A DNA stretch of 64,000 nt from Klebsormidium nitens. Taxonomy: Eukaryota; Streptophyta; Klebsormidiophyceae; Klebsormidiales; Klebsormidiaceae. Below, one piece after another: positions 48,012 through 60,342 of this stretch. The notes under the pieces are model-generated. The model did no database searches. It was given only the letters and a program-made list of their open reading frames with translations, and was not told the DNA's origin. The stretch spans positions 338,982 through 402,981 of the forward strand of contig DF236960.1 of assembly GCA_000708835.1 (NCBI GenBank). Direction: 5' to 3'. Each line of letters begins with the position of its first letter. Positions within the stretch are counted from its first letter, which is position 1. The position numbers and the translations under genes are program-made.

Positions 48012-50130
48012 TCAATCATGGGCTGCTGACGCAAGCAAAATATACCCTCCCGCTCTCGCCACTGCCGCGCCCATAAGCGCGAACGACGCCCATCTCGTAT
48101 ACGTATACGTTGGAGCGACAGCACTTCTCCGCAGAAGTGTCGCTTCAAAGAGCGCTTTCTGGCGCGCGAACTCGTCCTCCACAAAGCTAAGCTGTCTTGG
48201 CTCCGGAGACGCCCGGGTGTTTATCTCCGGGAGATTGCCAGACTCCCGGTGGGCAGGAGCGGGCGCCCGGGGGATGCTACCGGGAGATAGCTTTGCTGGA
48301 AGAGTTGACCGCAAAACGGCAGGGCGTCTTATCTGTGGAGAACTGACTCGGGTAACCCGGAGCTTCGGTTGTACAGGTGCTTGGGGATTGTCTCCGAGGA
48401 CGCTTTCCGTCTTCGCGAGGTAAGGGATAGCGGTCGGTGCAACAACCCCCGGGATGGCAGCCGGCAGCATGGGCTCCTCGGGTTCGCATTCCTCAATCTC
48501 GCAGACGGAACCGGGTGCGGCAGCTGACGTCACGGCGCACCCTGAAGGTGACGCCAGAACGGCCCGGTTCAGGGCGGCTGGGGGGATCCCTCGTGTGGCC
48601 GCATGATTTGCAGCCGGTGAGACTGGCGCTTCCGAGGCTGTTTGGGTTTCGAGAACATCCGGCTCGTTTGTGAAAGTTGCCCCCGGTTCTGCGCTCTGCA
48701 AACCTCCGTTTTGACTGGGGCTCCACACCTCGGATCTGAGGTCCTCCGCTCGATTGAAGGCCCCAAGCGCTAAGCCATGAAACCCAGTCTCTCCTTGAGA
48801 GATCTGGACGTCTCCTGTCCCTTCTCTTTCACCCTTCAGAGATTTGTCCAGGGTTGCGTCACGAGACTCATGTCCCTCGTCTAGGTCCTCGGGAACCAAT
48901 AGCTCGTCCTGTGGGCTAGCACTCAGAAGCGCCCGGTTGCTTCCACCGGGGGCCCCTCCGTTCAGCGACTCCGCTGCCAATTCCTGAATCCGATTAGTCG
49001 CGATCTGCTGGCTGATCATAAGATTCCAACCGGAGTCCAAGACTTCCTCTTGAGAGTCGGTCAAGTAGTCTTGAAGGACAGGTGGCGGACTGTCGAACCA
49101 ATCGGCCATCTGCCCGGGTTGAAGTCCCGGGGGGTAACTCTGGCGAATGGTCTCGGAGACGCCGCTTGAGACGTCGCCGGATGAGGTCGAGGACAGGGAA
49201 GGGACTCCGCTGAGAGCAGATTCTGCAAGAGAAGAACCGGTGAGGCCATGAACACTTCAACATCGCTTGCATTTCTTTTCAAAACATCTGAGAGAAGTTC
49301 TTGAATGCATTGTGCGGATTTGCCGTCAGACTGTGGCTTGGCTCCGTAAGATCTCGAGATATGCGACTTGTTTTTCTAGCGGAGATGTTGGCCCGTCAAT
49401 CAATCCAGGAAAGATGGGCTTCAAAGAAATGAAGTTTTTTCTTCAAAGGTCCAAGGACGCAGCCACCCCTGCCGACGGGCTACTAAAGCAAAGTCATGTT
49501 GCTCGTATCCTGTTTCGGCAACTGATTTGAGCACACGTTTCTGAGCGCAGAGTACCTCTCTGAATCTGAAATTAGGCAGATTTTACCAGAAGCTTATGCC
49601 AAAGATGGAGATTTCAACTCATGAGGGACGAGAACGACCGTGACTGGCCTGCAACTGGCTCAAAACCTTTCAGCAGAAATTCTGAAGTCGCAAGAGTCTA
49701 GTCTTTGCGGAAAGAAAGTACAGCAGTCACGTCAAAGCACAAACGGAATATCTTGCTCGTCACGAAAAAGAGACCTTGCTAAGTTGTGTTTTAGGTACAA
49801 GGATTGTCAAAAATGCCAAAAAGCTGGCTCCCCGCTTTGCACAAATGTTGGTCCTGCTACAAGCCTCCCCCTTAGGATGTTGAAAGATAGGCCTGGCTTT
49901 ATCAGGCAGATTTTCTATCTAGTTTTTTTTTTCTTGCGACTCGTTTGCACCGGCTTAGTCTTTCGGGCCTCACGACTTTGCTGTTCTCATGGTCAAGCAG
50001 CTTGACAAGACTTTACCATGCATTTGCGGAGCCCAGACAGCTTACCAGACTCGATGCTTCCCGAAGATGTATTATGAACTGCTCGCACAGGGCCTCCAAC
50101 CTGCCCCTCCGCAACTTTCTTTGAAGCCAT
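48012..50130 (-). CDS. Ser/Pro/Ala-rich protein with possible C-terminal membrane anchor, unknown function
   Basis: Two exons, 50130-50046 and 49222-48012, joined in phase 1, give 431 residues. The first in-frame ATG is at 50130 (MASKKVAEGQVGG); the frame stays open upstream to about 50270 but only with non-ATG codons. The protein is mostly disordered-looking: a Ser-rich stretch (SALSGVPSLSSTSSGDVSSG), an acidic and helical stretch (DYLTDSQEEVLDSGWNLMISQQIATNRIQELAAE), then long Ala/Pro/Ser-rich sequence. Near the C-terminus a helical segment (FVEDEFARQKALFEATLLRR) precedes a moderately hydrophobic run (WASFALMGAAVARAGGYILLASAA) ending four residues later. That layout suggests a tail anchor, though the segment is weakly hydrophobic and could be amphipathic. 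I recognise no family. The gene diverges from the neighbour at 51176. Confidence 0.65.
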
Positions 50131-51175
50131 CTCAGAAATCCAAACAAGGACCTTAGTCCTGGGAATGGTTAAGGATGACTCGCCAATGTAGAGTCTCGAG
50201 CGTCCGCAGACCTCTTGTGAGCGCGAGCTAAGCTTGGTACGCCAGAGACCGCGTGTGCCCAATTCTTGGAGTTAGTTTCTTCCGTGTTGCTCAACTTTTA
50301 AAAGTGAATAACTGAAGTGAACGCTTGAGATGCCTGGCCACCACTGCCAGCTCCCCAAAACGAACGAAACAAGTAAAAATAAACGGTTGGCTTGTTTAGT
50401 CAGCAGTTTTCGACTGCCGAATACTGTTCGCTCAAGAAGCCCAAATTTATGTGCGGTTGATCTGTCTGGCCGTCTACCCAGTGCACGTCTGTTTTGGCCT
50501 TCGTCAGTGATCGTGCCAAGACCTCTGACGGCGTTTAATCTCAAAATGATCGCAAGCAGAGATGTAGAAAGCCGCCTTTGCTTTACAAACTCAAGAATTC
50601 GCGACAGGAATGAGGCTTGGCTGGGTATGGAAGTGAATCGTAAGTTGATGTGACTAATCGATTGAGCTCTCTACTCCAAGCTACACTCAATTAAGCTACA
50701 CTTCAGGACAGAAATGGATTGAAGTTGATTAGGCTGCCCGAGAGGCGGTTCGCCACATCACAGGAGCCAGATAGTCATGTCAAAGGACGGGGAATAGTGA
50801 GAAAAATGTTGGCGTCACTGGCTCGAAGCTAGAACTACGGTAAATCCAGAGAAAACACTACAAGCGAGTGACGTAGACTGCCGCTCCATGCAATTTGGTG
50901 GCACTATGGTTACAAGTGAATGGCACAGGCTTTTTTGGATCTGTTGATCTAAAAGCGCCTGCAAAAAGGGAGATATTCTGCATGCGCACCCAAGATGCAT
51001 GCTCCAGAACTAAGTCAACAACCTGACGTCCGACGTGAATAATCGGTTGCGCAGACTTTCTTTCAGCGAATTTCACACCCAAATCCGCTTCTCACAGCCT
51101 AGGGCTCGAAAGCAAGTGGAAGTCGTGACCTGTAAGACCAGTTCTTATCACATCAGCATCTTCAGAAAATCACGC
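50131..51175. other. Divergent promoter region
   Basis: This lies between the 5' ends of the Ser/Pro-rich gene (minus) and the six-exon gene (plus). I see no gene and no clear core promoter motif. Confidence 0.4.
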
Positions 51176-54078
51176 ATGGCAAAGGGAGGGCTCTTCGGTG
51201 CGCCCACAGTCACGGCGATGGCGGTTCTTCCTGTTTACCACCCTGGAGGCGAGGTGTCTCTCGGAGACTGTGAAGACATCTGCTATGTAAGTCCATGCTG
51301 CTAAATCTGACATGTCTGGTCCCTTGATGGACGAGAAGATTATCATAGCCTTATGTTCAAGAAGGTGATTAATGCTAGGTTTCTCAACTTTTTCTGGAAG
51401 CAATGTCAGTTGGGCGGTTGCCGTCTGCGAGCGAGGAAGCTTCGGGGATGACTCGGAACCCTTCTCTGCAATGCTGGAAAGATGAGCACAACAAGTTTTG
51501 CCTTCGTAGAAGGAATGTTCCGTGCTTCCCACGAAGCCGATTTGTTTGCTTTTATTCGATAATCCTGTGGTCACATCAAGAATTCAGGCCAATTTCATCA
51601 ATATACAGGTGTTTTGGACTTTCCATACACAGTATACGGGGCACACAAAGGCTTTGCCTCCTTGCTAACAAGGAAACCCGTTCTGCGTATCTGAATCACA
51701 CCCTTCGTTGGCTCATGGTTTCAGGACTCCGCCGACTCCCGGTCATGTCCTCGGCACAGCAACCAAGCGGTTTCCGGTCGGACCCGAGAAATCTACGCTC
51801 CATTTGGGCGAAGGTACTCCCGGCCGCTCGACTTCCAGGATCCACGGGTGCCACCGCTTTCAGGGACTGCCAATGGAACTCGGGTACGGCCCTCATATTT
51901 GATTGGAAGCTGGATAAGGTCAAAGAATATGCTTCGCTTGTCAAAGGCTGTCTGCTCAGAAGCATGATGACACCGGTGTTATTTACCTACGTACGCGTAC
52001 GTTTCTCAGCACACTTCCCCATCATGCACGCTCCGCGTAGCATTTCACGTTTAAAACAGAAGAGAGGCAATTCTCAACGATTTGGCCTTCTCTGGCTTAC
52101 TTTGCCAGAGAGCTCTTCAAGACGTCCTGACTCATCGAATTAACGCCACAGCTTTTGACCGTGCAAAAGTTTAGGGGCTGCGTTTTCTTGCAGGGACGCG
52201 CACTTTTTGACGTCACCGCTTACATCCGTAAGCACGTGGACGTTCTTCAGTTCCTCCCGGCTGACCCCCTTCAGCCCGTGAGACTATTCACAGTCTCCAG
52301 TTGCACGAGCCGGCTGAAAACTCTGTCTGGCGGAGTCGTGGTCCGCGTTGCTTCATATGGGCGCCGCACGTTCCGCCGGACAAGAGCTGTTCTGACCGGA
52401 ACGGAAAATTCTGCTCCGAGGCCTCACGTGGCAAGCGGCTCCGCTGTGCTTCAGGTGGGCTCCTATGTCAACTTCCAATGGCGACAGACGCTGCAATTCT
52501 GAAGTTCGTTCTGAAATGTTATCGAGGTTCTATATGCGTCACGCTGATCGAAGGGCTTCTTCCGGGCGAAAGGGTTTTGCCTGCATATATGCAACGCCGG
52601 TTTTCAAAGGAGCCTTGGCACCTCCATTTTGGAAGTCTATCGGACCGTTACTCCAGCAAGAGTGTCAAGCCGGCAAAGACTGGGAACTTGAAGGCTCCTG
52701 ACATGCTTCGTCGCAAGCATTGCCGTACGGAGCAATGAGAAGCTTATACTACAGTTCTGCTGATGTAGAAACATGCCGCCTCAAGGCAGGATGGTGATTA
52801 CTTAGCCCTTCTTTTTTTCTGCTCAAAGACTGTGGACTAACTATTCCCGGCGCTTGGTCTGTTTTGTGCAGTGCACTGAGGACTCCGACGACATCGAGAA
52901 CCGTTCTGCGTCCGGAATTCCGACTAGGAACGAGCAAGCACGGCAGAACCATAAAGATTGTTTAGCTGCCGAGCTGAGTACCAAAGGGCTCTGGTCTTTC
53001 GCCCGCTGCGAGGCTGTGGCGGAAGCGCTGCTCCGCCGGACGGAACGGGAGTGGCGGAACATGGCCGAATTTTTCAAAGACGCGCGCGCGCAGACGGGGG
53101 CCGCTGCTAAGGCGCTCTTGGAAGCGGCGTTGCGAAAGGTAGGTCTGGCTTTGTGAATATCTAGCACGCTTTCGCAATTGGATTATGTGCACATCGGTGG
53201 CCGAAATCTGTCAGAAGAGTTTTTGCAAAGGGCATCCCAGACCTCAGAGCGCGCGTTCGAAGGATCGTATTCTCGCTGGAATCTGCGAACGACCCACGTA
53301 CTTGCTTGAGCCTGCCAGTCTAGCGCGTCTGTAGAAGAGTGATATTGTTTTGCATTATAGATCCACGTACAGCCTGATACGAAGCATGTCTCCGTCCCAT
53401 GTCGATGACCATTATGGGTCATGACTCATCAGCGGAACCATTCGTACAGATCGACGAAGCTTCAGACCAGGACTTAACGGACATACTCACGGAGCTGCGG
53501 TGCGACCTGGAGTCGGTACGCGGATGGTTCGCAAAGGAGCGCGCATTCGTTGAGGTGATATGATTGATTAATGCTACGTCCATGAAAATGCGGCAGCGTG
53601 GAGCGCCTCTTCTCTGATTGTGGAGAGACTGGAATCTGATTCAACGTGAGAACTTCAAGCCGAGTTCTTGAAAGCATGGAGAATGAAGTCCTAGCATGCG
53701 AGCTCAATTGTTGAAGCGGTCGAGGAAACTCTGCAGGCTTTCCCGTCGATCGTGCTTCTGCCACAGTAGTGCGCTCTCGTTGAAGAACTATAAGCACACG
53801 GTCGCAGAAACTGGCAAAACTGGAAGCTTCTGTGTCGCAATCAAAGCCGTTCTTTTTTAGGACTTTCATGTTGCTTCTCGTGTCTGCAGGAGTCTGCGCA
53901 CTTTGCTGTTGTCAGCGGACGTGCTATCCCCCCGGTCACCGCAAACCTGGTGGAACTCAACGTCCCAAGCACTCCGCAGAATGAGTACGTCCGATTACTG
54001 GAAGAGAACCCGGGGGCGAAGCGCTTTCTCGAACGTGCTGCCGCCCGCAAGAATCGACGCCAAACGCTTGCGGATTGA
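51176..54078 (+). CDS. Six-exon protein of unknown function
   Basis: Exons 51176-51286, 51725-51883, 52194-52454, 52872-53138, 53450-53554 and 53890-54078 are all phase 0 with standard splice signals, giving 363 residues. The start MAKGGLFGAPTVTAMAVLPVYHPGG uses the first ATG after an in-frame open stretch. Exon 2 encodes REIYAPFGRRYSRPLDFQDP and exon 3 begins RALFDVTAYIRKHVDVLQFLP. Exons 4-6 are the most coding-like. They encode a long helical region (LWSFARCEAVAEALLRRTER, EWRNMAEFFKDARAQTG, AAKALLEAALRK), then DLTDILTELRCDLESVRGWF and a basic C-terminus (AAARKNRRQTLAD). No signal peptide or membrane span is evident, and I recognise no family. The helical and basic content suggests a soluble, perhaps nuclear, protein; that is weak inference. 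Exons 2 and 3 are less certain than 4-6. Confidence 0.6.
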
Positions 54079-55297
54079 TACCTTCAAGGTCTGCCAGTAG
54101 TTCCACGTTCTGTATCAGAACTTTCTCCCGTAATGTTACTGTCCGCAGTATCAGGCCGCAATCAGATGATTGTTTGGAGGTTAAGCGGACGGGTTTAGCT
54201 CGTCGCTTCAACGATACTTGCCTTTGTTTAGACGTCTTGAACGAGTTTCATAGCTTTGCACGTCTGATGCATGCCGCACAATTCAGAAACTTCTTTGTGA
54301 GGCCCATCGCGTTTGAGACTCTGAAATATCAGCGTCCTAATGTTTTTGAAAATGCTAGCATTCTTGGGCTGTAAACCCGTGCCGATCCTACATCCAACAA
54401 AGAAGATTGGTGACAGGTACTGGTCTTATATATTGTGTATTCGACAGGGTGGGGACGGGTGCGGAGCGTGTAAACCATAGGTTTAGGTTTTTAGTTTGGT
54501 GTTGCTGTTACCCTTCATGGCGCTTACCCTTCATGAAATCGAGAAATATCCGACTCACCAACCCGAGCATGGGAAAGCACCGGCCATGATGGGGAAGTTC
54601 ACAAGCGACGTACAATCAGGATCGTGCATATATTATAGTACATTTGTCTCTGGAAACTGAGTGAGTGGTCCAAGTCGGTTCGATCGGGCCGAACAAGATG
54701 GATCAACGAGGCACATGCATCAACCAGCATTAGTGCATGGACAACAGTGACTGTCATGCAGTTGGATAAAGGAAACATGCCTGCAGTATGCTTTCAGGTG
54801 GACGCAATCTCAGGCTTCTTTCAGATTCTACATGCAAATGCATACTCTCATGAGTTGGGCGTACACTTTGAGTCGTAACAGCATTAAATGAGAGTGAGTG
54901 ATTAAGATTCGAATCTACAAGGTCGAGAGCTTCGCACCAAACAAGCGTACGGATGGGCCTTCGTCAACGTCTACTAAGTTTCTATTGTGGTGGATTCTGT
55001 TTAAGTGGATGGTCTTACTCGAAATGTTCAGTGTCATTTTGTGCCTAAAGGATTGACCTATGATTTCTACCCTCTTAGCAGTAACTGAAGGAAAGAGTTG
55101 CTGTACCGAACCCACCAAAACAACGAAACTGTAGTCCTCATGTGAGCAGCATGAGGAGAGTGCTCCGGATCCAGAGTGCTTCCATAGTACCCTCATATTC
55201 TACTACGCTCACAAACACACCCACTTATCATCTTACATACTCTTAAACCCACACAATCTCACACGAATCGAGCCTGCTTAATTTGGCATGCGCAATT
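54079..55297. other. Non-coding interval between convergent genes
   Basis: I see no gene. It holds a 5'-degraded member of the GT-core element family at about 54445-54540 and otherwise unremarkable sequence. Confidence 0.5.
54445..54540 (+). repeat. GT-core element, partial copy 4
   Basis: The core ggtggggacgggtgcggagcgtg is followed by a right arm with gttacccttcatg twice (54506-54540), the second reading cttacccttcatgaaatcgag. This is the same twice-repeated arm design as the copy at 40389, but with a different motif. The matching left arm is missing or unrecognisable. Confidence 0.5.
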
Positions 55298-58200
55298 TTA
55301 ACACACCATGGTCTTCTCCAGGTAACATGGCTCAAGTCCTGGAGCCTCCGCGTTTGCCGCCGCCTCGTGTGCGTGATGATACTTGTACACGGCGCGGCGC
55401 GGCCGCGGCTTCGCGTCCTCGGCAGAGGGGCTGCTTCCGCACGGGAACGCGGCCGGCCGCTTCTTCGAAGAGGCGGCGTTGGCGCGGCCGGCTTCGCGGC
55501 AGGGGACGGCCGCAGGGTTCTGGATGACCTGAGCCAAGCAATGGTTTATGCGGCAGACTTGGGCGCTCGGCTTCTGGTTGGAGGGAACGGCCGCATGCTT
55601 AGGGCTGACGTCAGTCGCGTACAGCCCCTGGCAGCGGCAGGCCGTAGCGCGTGGCTTCTTCATGGAGATGTGTAAGGCGTCTGAGCGGAGCGCGTAGAAA
55701 AGGCATCGGCCTTTGCAGGCCACCGCGTCCGGCGCCTCAGCGCCCTCGGCGGCTGACGTGTCGTACACGTCACCGTAAACGGCCTGCCAGACGCCAGCAA
55801 CGGCGAAGAAGGCCTCGAAGTCGTCGGCTTCCGGTTCGTAGCTGCAAGAGCAACAGTGAGAGGGGCGTAAGCGGTTGGCGTAAGAATGCGCGCGATAGAA
55901 AGTCGAGCGATCTCAGGGACATAAGCGACGCGTTCAGATGTTTTCCTGAAAGCAGACGTCGTGAAAAGAACGGACGACATCCGCAACGGACGACATCAAC
56001 AGAGAGGCGAAAGCAAAGTTCAATATTAGCAGAGAGTGTCCAAAACTTTGGCCGACTGGCTGACGTTCTGAGCTTAATGAAGAATGGATGGCTGGCAGTT
56101 GAGCAGATGTGCAGGAATGCAAGTGTCTGCCCGTTCATGATTCCTTTGACGCGATCCGCCAGAACTTCTGCTGAGCTTATGTGTCATAACAAGTAACGGG
56201 AAGCCGCCGGGTGCTTACGTGTCGTCGTGGCCGATGACGTCGCCCATCAGACGGATGCAGTCAGCCGCATAAGCCAGCGGTGACCGTTGATGGGCATGCC
56301 ACATGAGATCGACGTCGCGGGTGGGGATGATGGACATGCCGGTGTCGCGAGTCTTGTGAGCCAGGTGCAAGAACTTGCGGTAACGCTGCAGAGCGTTCTC
56401 CAGGTACGCCGTTTCCTGCGTTTACGAGTCCGGCGAAAGCGAATAAGACACCTGGAAAGTGCACGGGTCGCAAGCTTGAAGAGAACACCCTTTTTTCCTC
56501 GGAATCGGCAAGAACAAACTTTGTTTCAGAGTTTTTTGGCCGCCCAACTGGCATGGGAGTGCACGTGAGTGTCTAAGCACTACTTCAAGAGTCGCGTTTT
56601 GAGATATGGACAGGGAAATCCGCGCTGTAAGCTCAACCCAAATTAGTCCCGTCTTTAAAGTTCAGCGCTTTCAAAACTCTACCTTGAGAATTCAAGATCT
56701 GAGAGATTCACCAGTACCCCGGTGCAAATTGAGACTGCAGATCATTCCCGTTAGAACACGGGAATGATCACAATCACTTACGTTGATTCTCGGCTCGTTT
56801 GCGCAGACCTCGCCGTAAAACATCTTCTGCCTGGCCATGGCTGCAAGAACGTAGGACTCAATCGCGGACAGCTCCTTTCGGTTCGCCGGCTCGGACGCGT
56901 CGGACAGCGCCCACGGCTCGCCCGGATATTCGGACGCCCACAACGACATGGCGGTGCCGAGCGCCAGGGCCTTGTCCTTGATCACGGAGTGGTCCAAAAC
57001 CCGCCCAGCTAGTTGCTCGCACTCCGCACGGTAGGCGAGCTGCCAACGTAGACAGAAACTTGTGAGGCCGTGATTCGCCTAGCTTGAAGGAAGGACAGGT
57101 TTCAAAATTGAGGTGGTCGAAAGATACGGCTTGAGTACCACTGTATGCGCCCCGGACCGCAGGCATTCTTGGGGCTGCAGGTAGAGTTCTAATTGAACCA
57201 CCGCACGTTGAAAGCACTTTCTTGCAACTCCCGCGGCCATCTTGAGATCTCTCACTTCAACGGCCATCTTGATTTCTCTCAGATTGATCGAGCCCACCAA
57301 GATAAAACCGTCTGGATTTCCGAACTTTAGTTGTCAAGTCCAACGTCATCCCGGGAAAGTTTTGGACCCTGTCTTTATTTACCCCAGAGCAATGTGGTCA
57401 GTTTCTATCGACGAGGACAAAAGGTCTGTGACCTTTAAAGAATGTATCCAGGAACCGCAGACACACCCTGCAATCATGACAATATTGGAGCCTTTTCCAT
57501 CCACAGGCGAGAGAAATGAGGAGGGCAGACTCACGGGATTGAGCAGATGGCAGTGCCAGGCCCACTCGACGTCAAGGGGGGGCATCAGCTCCGCGCTCTC
57601 GCCGTGCTTGGCCAGCAGAGGCAGCCAGAAGCGAGCGTATCTACAGGGCAGGCCATGATAATAAGTTTTGCAATGACAACAAGAGGGGAGAAAAGTTGCC
57701 CACAGAGACTAAGAGTTCTTTGCGTCAAAGCTGCCATCGAGTTCAGGATGCCTTTGATCCTGGTTTTTGATCTTGAACCCGTGCGATCGACGACAAGGCA
57801 GCCATCGGACGGCTCAAGATCAGGAAACAGGCTCGGAAAGTTTGGAACTGGATGGCAGGTCTGACGCAATCCGCTGTACAAAACGCCGTCTGCAATCAAG
57901 TTCGAGCAATGGACACCCGTAGCAGCACCATCCGTATACAGGCATTTCTCAGGGGTGAGCACGAAACTTTCCGCACAGGAAGTTCAGAGATACCACTGTT
58001 TCAATGTGGCCAACAAGCTTTCTATCTGTTCCAAGCAAAAGGCAGTCAAGCCTCCTAAAAGAAGACCATTCCGACAGCTTTCAGGTCGCAGCAAAACCAG
58101 AAACAGCTTGAAGACCCCAGACCAATGAATGCCGGAAGCGAAATCTTACCTTCTGACGATCTTGAGCGCGTTCTCGGGCGCGTGCAGCTGGTTCGCGCCC

Positions 58201-58718
58201 TCGACAGCTGCCAGAAACTTGACCTGCGCGCGCGCGCGCGCCACAAGATCGTCGGAGATGACGATGCGCGCCGCGGCCGCGTTCTCCTCCTCTTGGCAGC
58301 TGCCCAGCGGCACGCTGACGTCAGCGGGCTTCTCGGCGAGATGGGGCTGGACAGCTGGCCCAGGAGTCCATATGCACGTCGCAGCAGCCCGTGTGACGTC
58401 ACTGCCTTGCTTGCAGGGACGCGCGCTCAGTGGTGCCTTCTTCCCGGAGGAATGAGCAGCGCAGATTGCAGCCATGTTTTCCGGAAAAGGGTGCCGGAAC
58501 AAGTAGAGGGCTTTGTTGAGCAAGGTTGGCAGAGATCCAAGCTGGGACGAATGCAATTGGGAGCTGTTGGGAGAGCTGGGGAGTTGTTGAGTGGCTTGAA
58601 TGCGGATGGAGGCAGCTAGCTTCTGGGGATTGCTTCTGATCGAGATTGTGCTCCAGGCTTTATAGGAGCCGCAGTCCGACCACCATGAGCACCCAGTCTT
58701 AGAGCTAGTCGATGACAT
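55298..58718 (-). CDS. Glycine-rich domain-containing protein (GRDP), DUF1399 family
   Basis: Exons 58718-58150, 57640-57535, 57039-56782, 56415-56219 and 55841-55298 join in consistent phase, giving 557 residues. DUF1399 features appear in family order: DLVARARAQVKFLAAVE near 158, YARFWLPLLAKH near 192, LMPPLDVEWAWHCHLLNP near 208, LAYRAECEQLAGR, ETAYLENALQRYRKFLHLA near 312, IPTRDVDLMWHAHQRSPLAYAAD near 341, and the GHDDT junction. Plant GRDPs are linked to growth and stress responses and their biochemistry is poorly defined. The two H-x-H motifs (WHCH, WHAH) are the most conserved part. Land-plant members are longer and end in C2-like and glycine-rich parts. Here the last 130 residues have neither and instead are Cys- and Ala-rich (CKGRCLFYAL, ATACRCQG). 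The start at 58718 gives a 150-residue leader; an internal Met at MAAICAAHSSG is an alternative. Confidence 0.85.
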
Positions 58719-60342
58719 GATGCAATAGAGTCATTCAGTGCTTCAATGCGGAAGAGACAATGGGCTGCGCGAGGGCCCGCGGCTCAGCCTCTCAGGTCAA
58801 CAGTAGTTACAAAGGCCGTCATAATGAGTCCAGCCCAGCTGCCTCGACTGATAACAACCACTGTTAGTGCTCAGCTCAGGCTCTCACGGTAGCAAGTAGA
58901 CAGAATCCTCAATCTTGCAGCCGTACAGCTAATCATTGGAGTGCATATAAGTCCGTGGACCTGCGCTTGCAGGTATGTGCCCACTGCCCAAGTGCCACCA
59001 TTGCGACTCGGTGAAATTTGAATTGTTCAACGTCGAAGCCGTCCCGGTCTGTAATATTGGTGTCGCGTCGTTCGCTGCCGTATTTCCCCCCGGGCCCCTT
59101 TTCTGGGGCCGGCCGCGCGTCGGCCGGGGTGGGTTGCGCATTTGACGAATGCTTCGGCTGAACCGAAGCAGCTGAAGACCACACAGCTCACGTATCATCA
59201 GTTGTATGGCTCCAAGGTCATGCACCGGATCCTTGCGCCGTTGCAGCTGCTCTGACCCTATCCGTCTGGCGGGGTCTCACTACGGGCTCACTACTAGTAC
59301 TAGTAGGACCGAATTATTAGCCCCGCCGCTTTTGCTAGTGACGTCTGATCAGGGACGTCTAGCGCATTAGCCGGAGGGCTTCTGAACAAGTAGTCAACCA
59401 GAGTCTTCTCATGATCGATTGCTAATGCACGCAGCTGCTTCTGTTTTCACTAGCTTGCAAGCCCAGCTTGCAACCGTCCAGTGGTCAAGTCAAACTTTAT
59501 AGCCGCGAGTGCCGGTACTCCTCCATTTCAATATTAAGCAGACTGGCTGCCGCTTTTCTTGACCTCCATGAACGTCCGCGGGCATTGACAGCTGGTCCCT
59601 CCTCTCGCTGCTCTGCTGGCCGGCTGGCTAACCAATAGTGTAGGTATTCTCCACGCACAAAAAGCTGCATTCATGACGGGCGGGCGTTTGCCAGCTTTCA
59701 AAGATTGCCAACAAGGCAGTAGTGCTTACTGGACGTCTCAAAACAGCTGCATTTGACTGAATCGCCGGCACAAATACTTGGATACCGAGCACACCCGTAC
59801 CGGACCATCTCTTGATGTAGGCGCACACTGTGGCCTGGACGGTAGTAATCTCTGCTTTCAAGCTTAGGTTAGAGAGTTTTGCATTGCGCCAACCGACTGC
59901 TCATGGATAACTGATCAGTGGTCTCTCAATTGGAGTTCGGTGCGGGTTTACCAGCTTGCTAGCTGCCAACTGTCACCGTATGCCTAGCTCCTACTTAGTT
60001 ACACTGCTCCTTATGCTGAAGCGCACAAAAGAGCAGATGGATGTGTTCCGCCAAATCCACCTGACCATACTCCGTTTCGGCCGCAGCTAAGACAGAGATC
60101 CGTATAATAAGAACGCTTCTAGCACATCCCGAGCCAGCACCTCACTTGCTTGCAATTGGTAATCTGATGCATACGACGATCAATCAGCAGGGCTGATGAG
60201 CTTTGGACTGTTCTGATTGAGCTCGACTGAAGGAGAGTAGTATGGGCGGTGCAGCTGTTAGCTGCACCCGACAGTAGCTTCGACAGAAAGTGGCGGTCTT
60301 TATTCGTCCACGTTCATTGATCCCTGATCGAGCTTCGAAATT
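58719..60342. other. Divergent intergenic region (GRDP / MATE)
   Basis: This should contain both promoters. I see no supported gene; the 59000-59225 minus-strand frame lacks recognisable features. A short ctactagtactagtag palindrome lies at 59289-59305. Confidence 0.45.

Noticed and set aside
48090-48110. cgtatacgtatacg palindrome as a possible operator
   Set aside because: It lies inside the coding exon of the Ser/Pro-rich gene (TYTYTRW) and is explained by the codons.
47738-48184. 148-residue minus-strand frame
   Set aside because: It overlaps the 3' end of the Ser/Pro-rich gene in another frame and has no recognisable features.
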